Shown here: positions 5,201 through 14,368 of the stretch, piece by piece
Position numbering within the stretch: the first letter of the stretch is position 1
Layout: the number at the start of each line of letters is the position of its first letter
From: Rhodobacteraceae bacterium UBA3069
Lineage (GTDB): Bacteria > Pseudomonadota > Alphaproteobacteria > Rhodobacterales > Rhodobacteraceae
Assembly: GCA_002366795.1 (NCBI GenBank)
Contig: DFBX01000084.1
Span: 1-17,071 of the forward strand
DNA length: 17,071 bases
Reading direction: 5' to 3'
Notes under the pieces: generated by a model
Told to the model about the DNA's origin: nothing
The model's database searches: none
What the model saw: the letters and a program-made list of their open reading frames with translations, nothing else
Made by a program: the position numbers and the translations under genes

Positions 5201-7093
5201 TTAACTCTTGGCGTAACCCAGTGTTTGCAGCGCTTCTTTGATCTCGTCCAGAATGGCCGGATCGTCGATTGTTGCGGGCATCTTGAATTCCGCATTGTCC
5301 GCGATTTTCACCATGGTGGCCCGCAGGATCTTGCCCGAGCGGGTCTTGGGCAGGCGGTCCACCACCACGGCCAGTTTGAACGCGGCCACGGGGCCGACCT
5401 GGTCACGCACCAGTTTCACGCATTCTTTCGTGATCTCGTCATGCGGGCGGTTCACGCCGGTGGTCAGGCAGACGAAGCCAAGCGGCAATTGCCCTTTGAG
5501 TTCGTCCGTGACACCGATCACGGCGCATTCGGCCACGTCAGGATGCGAGGCCAGAACCTCCTCCATCGCGCCGGTGGACAGACGGTGACCGGCGACGTTG
5601 ATCACGTCATCGGTGCGCGCCATGATGTAAAGGTACCCGTCTTCGTCGATCATGCCCGCATCGCCGGTCTCATAATAACCGGGGAATGTGTTGAGGTAGG
5701 ATTTCTTGAACCGCTCCTCGGCCTGCCAAAGGTTCGGCAGGGTGCCGGGGGGCAGGGGCAACTTGATGGCAATCGCACCCAGTTCGCCGGGCTTCATCTG
5801 GTGGCCCGCCTCGTCCAGAATCTGCACGTCATAGCCGGGCATTGCAACCGAAGGAGAGCCAACCTTGATCGGCAATTCCTCGATCCCAAGCGGGTTTGCG
5901 GCGATCGCCCAACCGGTTTCGGTTTGCCACCAGTGATCAATTACCGGCACTTTCAGCAAATCGGCCGCCCAGTTGATCGTGTCGGGGTCGGCACGCTCGC
6001 CCGCCAGATACAGCGCGCGCAGGCCGGACAGGTCGTATTTGCGGGCGTATTCGCCCTTGGGATCGTCCCGCTTGATGGCACGGAAAGCAGTCGGCGCGGT
6101 GAAGAACGATTTGACCTTATGTTCGGAAATCACCCGCCAGAAGGTGCCCGCATCGGGGGTGCCGACGGGCTTGCCCTCGAACACGATGGCGGTCGATCCG
6201 TTGATCAACGGACCGTAGCAGATATAGCTGTGGCCCACGACCCAGCCCACATCGGACGCGGCCCAGAACACGTCACCCGGCTGGGTGTCGTAGATGTTGG
6301 TCATGGTCCATTTCAGCGCAACCAAGTGGCCTGCGGTGGCGCGGATCACGCCTTTGGGTTGGCCCGTGGTCCCCGAGGTATAAAGGATATAGGCGGGGTG
6401 ATCGCCCTCGACCGGGACGCATTCGGCCGGCTCGACGCCGTATTGAAAGGCGTGCCAGTCGTAGTCGCGGCCCTCTTCCAGCTTGGCGACTTCCTGTTCG
6501 CGTTGGAAGATCACGCAGAAATCAGGCTTGTGCTGCGATTGTTCGATCGCGCCGTCCAGCAGCGGCTTGTAATGCACCACGCGGCCCGGCTCGATCCCGC
6601 AGGATGCGGCAATGATCGCCTTGGGTTTGCAGTCGTCGATACGCACGGCCAGTTCATGCGCGGCGAAACCGCCAAACACCACCGAATGCACCGCGCCGAT
6701 ACGGGCGCAGGCCAGCATCGCCTCCAGGGCTTCGGGGACCATCGGCATGTAGATGATGACGCGGTCACCTTTTTCCACGCCCTTGGCGCGCAGCGCACCG
6801 GCCAGGCCGGCGACGCGGTTTTGCAGCTCGGCATAGCTGATTTCGTGCTTGGTATGGGTAACGGGGCTGTCATAGATGATCGCCGTGCGTTCGCCGTTGC
6901 CTGCCTCGACATGGCGGTCCACGGCATTGTAGCAGCCGTTCACCAAGCCGTCGCGATACCAGTCGTAAAGCGGTGCGTTGTCGTCCCACAGCGCTTTCGA
7001 AGGTTTCTGAACCCAATCGATTTCTTCGGCAGCCTTCATCCAGAACCCTTCGGGGTCGGATTGCCAGGATGCGTAAACGTCCTTGTATGCCAT
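5201..7093 (-). CDS. prpE: Propionyl-CoA synthetase
   Basis: The 630-residue product is an AMP-forming acyl-CoA synthetase. It activates propionate with ATP and CoA to propionyl-CoA in the cytoplasm. The family signatures are all present: phosphate-binding YTSGTTGQPKG (238-248), the WWQTETGW loop (388-395), YYETGD (473-478), and the catalytic lysine Lys588 in KTRSGKILR. Length and the PrpE-like stretch HRLSTGAMEEVL (503-514) favour PrpE over acetyl-CoA synthetase, but activity on acetate cannot be excluded. The start at 7093 has a strong GGAGGAGG site; an upstream extension of the frame to 7183 is poor in protein-like sequence. The gene has its own terminator, and its upstream region carries repeated TTTGCAAA-type sites, implying control by an acyl-CoA-responsive regulator. 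Confidence 0.92.
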   Translation of the reverse strand: MAYKDVYASWQSDPEGFWMKAAEEIDWVQKPSKALWDDNAPLYDWYRDGLVNGCYNAVDRHVEAGNGERTAIIYDSPVTHTKHEISYAELQNRVAGLAGALRAKGVEKGDRVIIYMPMVPEALEAMLACARIGAVHSVVFGGFAAHELAVRIDDCKPKAIIAASCGIEPGRVVHYKPLLDGAIEQSQHKPDFCVIFQREQEVAKLEEGRDYDWHAFQYGVEPAECVPVEGDHPAYILYTSGTTGQPKGVIRATAGHLVALKWTMTNIYDTQPGDVFWAASDVGWVVGHSYICYGPLINGSTAIVFEGKPVGTPDAGTFWRVISEHKVKSFFTAPTAFRAIKRDDPKGEYARKYDLSGLRALYLAGERADPDTINWAADLLKVPVIDHWWQTETGWAIAANPLGIEELPIKVGSPSVAMPGYDVQILDEAGHQMKPGELGAIAIKLPLPPGTLPNLWQAEERFKKSYLNTFPGYYETGDAGMIDEDGYLYIMARTDDVINVAGHRLSTGAMEEVLASHPDVAECAVIGVTDELKGQLPLGFVCLTTGVNRPHDEITKECVKLVRDQVGPVAAFKLAVVVDRLPKTRSGKILRATMVKIADNAEFKMPATIDDPAILDEIKEALQTLGYAKS

Positions 7094-7176
7094 GATATGC
7101 CTCCTCCGGAATTTGATGTTTATTACGGCGGCAAAGGGGCATTGCGCAACACGCATGGCGCGTGCTGGGCCAGTTT

Positions 7177-7195
7177 GGCGCAAATAATTTGCAAT
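7177..7195. promoter_or_regulatory. Degenerate TTTGCAAA pair, upstream of prpE
   Basis: GGCGCAAA-TAA-TTTGCAAT contains one half that matches TTTGCAAA at 7 of 8 bases and a poorer half at 5 of 8, separated by three bases. It is the site nearest the prpE start, centred about 93 bases upstream of the ATG. Confidence 0.35.
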
Positions 7196-7216
7196 AATGC
7201 ATGAGGGTGCCCGCGA

Positions 7217-7228
7217 AAAATTTGCAAA
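7217..7228. promoter_or_regulatory. TTTGCAAA site, left arm of a 12-bp inverted repeat
   Basis: AAAATTTGCAAA is the exact reverse complement of the site at 7270-7281. TTTGCAAA is itself palindromic. From memory it is the half-site recognised by ScfR/PccR regulators, which sense short-chain acyl-CoAs and control propionyl-CoA metabolism in Rhodobacter. Confidence 0.5.
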
Positions 7229-7268
7229 CTTCGCCGGAGTTGGTCGAATTCAGCTAAAATGACGTAGC

Positions 7269-7281
7269 ATTTGCAAATTTT
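7269..7281. promoter_or_regulatory. TTTGCAAA site, right arm of the inverted repeat
   Basis: ATTTGCAAAT at 7269-7278 is a perfect 10-bp palindrome. With the following TTT it makes TTTGCAAATTTT (7270-7281), the mirror of 7217-7228. Four bases further on, CCTGCGAC matches a second TTTGCAAA half at only 4 of 8 positions. The centre is about 180 bases before the prpE ATG. Confidence 0.5.
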
Positions 7282-7294
7282 CCTGCGACTCAGC

Positions 7295-7317
7295 GATCCG
7301 GCCCAAAAGGCCGGATC
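7295..7317 (-). terminator. Hairpin after maeB, U-tract absent
   Basis: GATCCGGCC (7295-7303) pairs perfectly with GGCCGGATC (7309-7317) around a five-base loop, ten bases past the maeB stop codon. No T-run follows on the minus strand. It probably marks the 3' end of the maeB mRNA and separates it from the prpE control region. Confidence 0.6.
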
Positions 7318-7326
7318 TGCATAGGT

Positions 7327-9606
<2,280 letters not shown>

Positions 9607-9770
9607 GGGGCGGATCCTCCTGATAGGGGATTGTTTAATATTGAACCATTCGGAATCCTAGTGCGCGCGCGCGTTTTTTCGGGCCGTCATGCGCGGCTTC
9701 TTGCAAATCCCGGGCGGGAGGGTCAGAGTTTTCGTCACCTGTGGCGCAATAGTGTGAAAAGGAATTGAAC

Positions 9771-10163
9771 ATGTCCCTGCTAGACGAGGCCCTGCGTGTG
9801 CGTGAAAACGCCTATGCGCCATATTCCAAATTCAAGGTGGGCGCGGCGCTGCGCACCCCATCGGGCGAGGTATTCGTCGGCTGTAATGCCGAAAATGTCG
9901 CCTATCCCGAAGGCACCTGCGCCGAGGCAGGGGCGATTGCGGCCATGTGCGCGGCGGGAGAGCGCGAGATTGTCGAGATATGGGTGCTGGCCGACAGCCC
10001 GCACCCGACCACCCCCTGCGGCGGTTGCCGCCAGAAGATCGCGGAATTCGCCCGCAAGGATGCACAGATCGTCATGCGCACGCTGGAAGGCGTCGAATTG
10101 CGCATGACCATGGCCGAACTGTTGCCCGGCGCCTTCGACAAATCCCACATGGACAAAGCCTGA
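9771..10163 (+). CDS. cdd: Cytidine deaminase
   Basis: The 130-residue product is of the small homotetrameric type. It deaminates cytidine and deoxycytidine to uridine and deoxyuridine. The zinc site is built from three cysteines: Cys50 in GTCAEAGAI, and Cys83 and Cys86 in TPCGGC. Glu52 is the proton shuttle. NAENVAYPEGT (39-49) binds the nucleoside. Where Bacillus-type enzymes have CAERTAI, this one has CAEAGAI, so the arginine that tempers the cysteine-rich zinc site is replaced by alanine. The ATG at 9771 has AAGGAA six bases upstream. An in-frame TTG at 9765 overlaps that site and is unlikely. This is the first gene of a five-gene operon; I could not pick a convincing promoter in the region shared with maeB. 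Confidence 0.93.
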   Translation: MSLLDEALRVRENAYAPYSKFKVGAALRTPSGEVFVGCNAENVAYPEGTCAEAGAIAAMCAAGEREIVEIWVLADSPHPTTPCGGCRQKIAEFARKDAQIVMRTLEGVELRMTMAELLPGAFDKSHMDKA

Positions 10164-10167
10164 CCAT

Positions 10168-11472
10168 ATGGATGCCCGTGCGATTATCGTAAAACTCCGC
10201 GACCGTCAGTCGCTGACCGAAGAGGAGTTGGGCTGGTTCGCCTTAGGGCTGGCCGATGGCCGCGTGTCCGATGCGCAGGCGGGGGCCTTTGCTATGGCGG
10301 CCCTTCTGAACGGGCTGGGCGACGCGGGCCGCACCGCCCTGACCCGCGCCATGCGCGATTCCGGCGATGTGCTGCATTGGCAGATGGATCGCCCGGTAAT
10401 CGATAAGCACTCGACCGGCGGGGTGGGCGATTGCGTATCGCTGATCCTTGCGCCCGCCATGGCGGCTTGCGGGGTATATGTGCCGATGATTTCGGGCCGC
10501 GGGCTTGGCCATACCGGCGGCACGCTGGACAAGATGGAGGCGATCCCCGGCCTGCGCACCGATCTGGACGAGGCGCAGTTTCGCGCCGTGGTGGGGCAGG
10601 CGGGCGCGGCGATAGTGGCCGCGTCGGGCCATATTGCCCCCGCCGACAAGCGTTTGTATGCGATCCGTGACGTGACCGGCACGGTGGAAAGCCTTGATCT
10701 GATCACCGCCTCGATCCTGTCTAAAAAATTGGCGGCGGGGCTGGAAGGTCTGGTGTTGGACGTGAAAATCGGCAGCGGCGCGTTCATGAAAGCGGCTGAT
10801 GATGCGCGGAATCTGGCGCAGGCACTGGTCAGCACGGCCAATGCCGCCGGATGCCGGACGCGCGCGCTAATTTCCGATATGAACCAACCGCTTGCCCCTG
10901 CCCTGGGCAATGCGTTGGAGGTCGCAACATCAATGCAAGTGCTGTGCGGAGAGGCCGAGGGACGATTGTTCGACCTGACCGTTGCCTTGGGCGGCGCCGG
11001 TTTGGCGATTGCCGGTTTGGCCGGTGACGATGCCGCCGGCGCGGCGTTGATCGCCGCCGCCATCCGCGATGGATGCGCGGCGGAATGTTTTGGCCGCATG
11101 GTCGCGGCGCAGGGCGGACCGGTGCAATTCAACGACAACTGGCGGCGGTTCCTGCCCGAGGCCACCGTGATCCGCGAAATCACAGCACCCAAGGCGGGCT
11201 TCGTTGCGGCGATGGATGGGCAGGCATTGGGCCTGTGCGTCGTGGAACTTGGCGGCGGACGGCAGGTGGAAAGCGACGAGGTAGACCCCGCCGTGGGCCT
11301 GTCGGACGTGGCCGAACTGGGTGCATGGGTGGAAAAGGGCCAGCCCCTGGCTCGCGTCCACGCCGCCCGCAACGGCGCGGCGGAACGGGCTGTGAAACAA
11401 GTCCGCGCAGCGGTGACGCTGGCGGACACGGCCCCTGACCTGCCGCCGCTTGTCCATGAAAGGATCGGCTGA
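10168..11472 (+). CDS. deoA: Thymidine phosphorylase
   Basis: The 434-residue product splits thymidine or deoxyuridine with phosphate into the base and 2-deoxyribose-1-phosphate. The phosphate-binding loop DKHSTGGVGD (79-88) and the signature SGRGLGHTGGTLDKMEAIPG (109-128) are intact. By alignment with E. coli DeoA, the pyrimidine-binding residues are His81, Arg167, Ser182 and Lys186 (in ASILSKKLA). Length is close to E. coli (440). The start lies four bases past the cdd stop without a clear Shine-Dalgarno sequence, so translation is probably coupled to cdd. The pyrimidine-nucleoside phosphorylase of Bacillus shares these motifs; strict thymidine preference is inferred from operon context and length. 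Confidence 0.93.
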   Translation: MDARAIIVKLRDRQSLTEEELGWFALGLADGRVSDAQAGAFAMAALLNGLGDAGRTALTRAMRDSGDVLHWQMDRPVIDKHSTGGVGDCVSLILAPAMAACGVYVPMISGRGLGHTGGTLDKMEAIPGLRTDLDEAQFRAVVGQAGAAIVAASGHIAPADKRLYAIRDVTGTVESLDLITASILSKKLAAGLEGLVLDVKIGSGAFMKAADDARNLAQALVSTANAAGCRTRALISDMNQPLAPALGNALEVATSMQVLCGEAEGRLFDLTVALGGAGLAIAGLAGDDAAGAALIAAAIRDGCAAECFGRMVAAQGGPVQFNDNWRRFLPEATVIREITAPKAGFVAAMDGQALGLCVVELGGGRQVESDEVDPAVGLSDVAELGAWVEKGQPLARVHAARNGAAERAVKQVRAAVTLADTAPDLPPLVHERIG

Positions 11473-12674
11473 TGGGGCGCGCGTTCCTGGTGGTGATGGA
11501 CAGCGTTGGTATTGGTGGTGCGCCGGATGCGGATACGTTTTTCAACGGCGATCTGCCTGATACCGGGGCCAATACGCTAGCCCATATCGCACAGGCCTGC
11601 ACGGCGGGGCGGGCGAATGACGGGCGCAGCGGGCCGTTGTACCTTCCATGCCTCGATGCGCTTGGCCTTGGCGCGGCCTGCCGCCTTGCCAGCGGGGCCG
11701 ATGTGCCGGGGCTAGAGGCAGTGCCAACCGGCACTTGGGGCGCGGCCACGGAAGTTTCGCGCGGCAAGGACACGCCTTCGGGGCATTGGGAACTGGCAGG
11801 GGTGCCGGTGCCGTGGGAGTGGCATTATTTCCCCGATCAAGACCCCGCTTTCCCGCTGGACCTGATGGAGAAGGTGGCGCTTGCCGCGGGCTGCGGCGGC
11901 ACGCTTTATAATCGCCACGGGTCCGGCACGGATGTTCTGAAAACGGAAGGTGCGCGGCATATGCAGACGGGCTGGCCGATCTGCTATACCTCGGCCGATA
12001 GCGTGTTCCAGATTGCCGCGCACGAGGAGCTGTTCGGGCTGGACCGCCTGCTGGATCTATGTGCCGAAATCGCCCCGACCCTGCATGCCATGCGCGTGGG
12101 GCGGGTGATCGCACGGCCCTTTGTCGGCACGGTCGCGGAGGGGTTCACCCGCACCGCCAACCGCCACGATTACGCCATCGCACCGCCCGCTCCGACCCTG
12201 TGCGATTGGGTGGCTGCGGCAGGGCGCAAGGTGCATGCGGTGGGGAAGATCGGCGACATATTCTCTATGCGCGGCATCACCGACGTGGTCAAAGGCCCGG
12301 ATGCCGAATTGATGCTGCAACTGGCAAGACTGGTCGCGGAGGCAGAGGAAGGCTCGCTTACCTTCGCGAATTTCGTGGAATTCGACAGCCTGTATGGTCA
12401 CCGCCGCGATGTTGCGGGCTATGCCCGCGCGCTGGAATGGTTCGATGCGCAGATCGCGCAGATCCTGCCGGAACTGCGGGCGGACGACATGTTGCTGATC
12501 ACGGCCGATCACGGTAATGATCCGACGTGGTCCGGCACCGATCATACCCGCGAACGCGTTCCCGTGCTGATCGCCGGGCAGGGCGCGGGCGAATTGGGGC
12601 AGATCGCCTTTACCGACATCGCGGCCCGCGTGGCCGCCCATCTGGGCATTGCGCCCATCAAGGTGACGAAATGA
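11472..12674 (+). CDS. deoB: Phosphopentomutase
   Basis: The 400-residue product moves phosphate between C1 and C5 of ribose or deoxyribose, turning the product of DeoA into deoxyribose-5-phosphate. It belongs to the alkaline-phosphatase superfamily. Metal ligands can be placed: Asp10 in VVMDSVGIGGAPDAD, the phosphorylated Thr101 in GKDTPSGHWE, Asp305 and His310 in FVEFDSLYGHRRD, Asp346 and His347 in ADHGND, and His358 in TDHTRE. The start codon overlaps the deoA stop by one base (TGATG), with AAAGGA about six bases upstream. The next step, deoxyribose-phosphate aldolase (deoC), is not in the window. Confidence 0.95.
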   Translation: MGRAFLVVMDSVGIGGAPDADTFFNGDLPDTGANTLAHIAQACTAGRANDGRSGPLYLPCLDALGLGAACRLASGADVPGLEAVPTGTWGAATEVSRGKDTPSGHWELAGVPVPWEWHYFPDQDPAFPLDLMEKVALAAGCGGTLYNRHGSGTDVLKTEGARHMQTGWPICYTSADSVFQIAAHEELFGLDRLLDLCAEIAPTLHAMRVGRVIARPFVGTVAEGFTRTANRHDYAIAPPAPTLCDWVAAAGRKVHAVGKIGDIFSMRGITDVVKGPDAELMLQLARLVAEAEEGSLTFANFVEFDSLYGHRRDVAGYARALEWFDAQIAQILPELRADDMLLITADHGNDPTWSGTDHTRERVPVLIAGQGAGELGQIAFTDIAARVAAHLGIAPIKVTK

Positions 12675-13672
12675 GCCGTGAAGAAGGCCCCATCGACTGG
12701 GCCGCGATCCCCAAGGTCGAATTGCACCACCACCTGGAAGGGGCCGCCGATCCGGCCCTGATCTGCGCCATGGCGCAGGAAAAACAGATTAACATAACCG
12801 GCGTTTTCGACGAACGCGGCCACTACAAATACGCGGATTTCCCCGAATTCCTGAAAGTGTACGAGGCTGCGACATCCGTTCTGAAAACGCCCGTGGATTA
12901 CGCGCGCCTGACCCGCGCGGTGCTGGAGGGCGCGGTCGATCAGGGCGTGATCTACCTTGAAACCTTCCTGTCGCCGGATTTCTGCGGCGGGCGTGACCTG
13001 TCCGCATGGCGCGACTACCTGGCCGCGATGCAGGAGGTGGCCGATGACATGGCCGATACCATCACCCTGCGCGGAATCGTCACCTGCATCCGCCATTTCG
13101 GCCCCGACAAGGCCAAGCAGACCGCCCTGTGCGCGGCGGAAACGGCGGGCGATTTCATCGTCGGCTACGGTATGGGCGGGGACGAGACAATGGGCCGCCC
13201 GCGCGATTTCGCATGGGGGTTCGACTGCGCCCGCGAGGCCGGTTTGCACCTGACTGCCCATGCGGGCGAATGGGGCGATGCACACATGGTTCGCGACACG
13301 ATCGACGACCTGCACGTGGAGCGCATCGGCCACGGGGTGCGCGCCATAGAAGGCCCGCAGCTGGTGGAATACCTGGCGGCCTCCGGCATTGTGCTGGAGG
13401 TCTGCCCCGCGTCCAACGTGGCGCTCGGGCTTTACCCCACGCTATCTGCCCACCCGATTGCGCGGTTGCGCGATGCGGGGGTAAGGGTCACGATAAGCAC
13501 CGACGACCCGCCGTTCTTTCACACCAATATGGGGCGTGAATACGCCGCGCTGTCCAAGACCTTTGGCTGGACCCCCGAGGATTTCGCCGCCCTCAACACC
13601 ACCGCCATAGAGGCGGGCTTTTGTGACGACACCACCCGCGAGGCAATCGCGAAACGACTGGAGAGACCATGA
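12671..13672 (+). CDS. add: Adenosine deaminase
   Basis: The 333-residue product, the same length as E. coli Add, should convert adenosine and deoxyadenosine to inosine and deoxyinosine. The zinc ligands are His19 and His21 in ELHHHLEG, His197 in AHAGEWGD, and Asp278 in STDDPPFF. The catalytic glutamate is Glu200, and His221 lies in RIGHGVRA. The start codon overlaps the deoB stop (ATGA) and is preceded by AAGGTG; a longer open frame upstream lies inside deoB and is not used. Related adenine deaminases share the motifs, and substrate is assigned from the HAGEW motif, length and the nucleoside operon. Purine nucleoside phosphorylase, needed for the next step, is not nearby. Confidence 0.88.
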   Translation: MSREEGPIDWAAIPKVELHHHLEGAADPALICAMAQEKQINITGVFDERGHYKYADFPEFLKVYEAATSVLKTPVDYARLTRAVLEGAVDQGVIYLETFLSPDFCGGRDLSAWRDYLAAMQEVADDMADTITLRGIVTCIRHFGPDKAKQTALCAAETAGDFIVGYGMGGDETMGRPRDFAWGFDCAREAGLHLTAHAGEWGDAHMVRDTIDDLHVERIGHGVRAIEGPQLVEYLAASGIVLEVCPASNVALGLYPTLSAHPIARLRDAGVRVTISTDDPPFFHTNMGREYAALSKTFGWTPEDFAALNTTAIEAGFCDDTTREAIAKRLERP

Positions 13673-14301
13673 CCGAGCACCTGACCGTAGTTGACCACCC
13701 GCTGGTGCAGCACAAGCTGACCCTGATGCGCGACAAGGACACCTCGACCGCGGTGTTCCGCCAATTGCTGCGCGAGATCAGCCAGCTTTTGGCCTACGAG
13801 GTGACGCGCGAATTGCCGATGACCACGAAATCCATCGAAACGCCGATGTGCCAGATGGATGCGCCCGTTCTGAAGGGCCGCAAGCTGGCATTGGTATCGA
13901 TCCTGCGGGCAGGCAACGGGTTGCTGGACGGGCTGTTGGACCTGATCCCCTCGGCGCGTGTCGGCTTTGTCGGTCTGTACCGCGACGAGGAAACCCTGCA
14001 ACCCGTTCAATACTACTGCAAACTGCCCGAGAACCTGGAAGATCGGCTGGTGATCGTGGTCGATCCGATGCTGGCGACGGGCAATTCCTCGGTCGCGGCG
14101 ATTGATCTGCTAAAGGCCTCCGGAGCCAAGAATATCCGCTTTTTGTGCCTGCTGGCCACGCCCGAAGGCGTCGCCCGCATGCACGAGGCGCACCCCGATG
14201 TGCCCATCGTCACCGCATCGCTGGACAAGTGTCTGAACGACAAGGGTTATATTGTCCCGGGACTAGGTGATGCGGGTGACCGGATGTTTGGCACCAAATA
14301 G
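13669..14301 (+). CDS. upp: Uracil phosphoribosyltransferase
   Basis: The 210-residue product joins uracil to PRPP to make UMP, salvaging the base released by DeoA. The PRPP-binding loop is VDPMLATGNSS (131-141). The uracil-binding C-terminal stretch is GLGDAGDRMFGTK (198-210), ending exactly as in other Upp proteins. SILRAGNGLLDGL (77-89) is the flexible-loop region, and LYRDEETLQPVQYYCKLP (103-120) is also typical. GGAGAG lies four bases before the start, which overlaps the add stop (ATGA). It is the last gene of the operon. No clear terminator is seen in the 67 bases before the next gene, so read-through into that gene is possible. Confidence 0.96.
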   Translation: MTEHLTVVDHPLVQHKLTLMRDKDTSTAVFRQLLREISQLLAYEVTRELPMTTKSIETPMCQMDAPVLKGRKLALVSILRAGNGLLDGLLDLIPSARVGFVGLYRDEETLQPVQYYCKLPENLEDRLVIVVDPMLATGNSSVAAIDLLKASGAKNIRFLCLLATPEGVARMHEAHPDVPIVTASLDKCLNDKGYIVPGLGDAGDRMFGTK

Positions 14302-14368
14302 GCTGCTCTCCCTTTACTTAAGCGGTTTCTTCGTGCAACTGTGAAGCATCATTCCTGTGGGGGCACAG

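Noticed and set aside
5225..7204. A 659-codon open frame on the plus strand across prpE
   Set aside because: It is the antisense of prpE. High GC3 codon bias leaves long open antisense frames; its peptide is rich in His, Gly, Arg and Val without any family motif, while the minus strand encodes a complete PrpE.
9680..9770. A sigma-70 promoter or DeoR/CytR operator for the cdd operon
   Set aside because: Candidate hexamers (TTGCAA-N17-CAGAGT) match poorly and no clear operator palindrome was found, so I did not annotate one.
10206..11429. A 407-codon minus-strand frame inside deoA
   Set aside because: It is a shadow of deoA; the peptide is Ser/Ala/Pro/Arg-rich and shows no protein family pattern.
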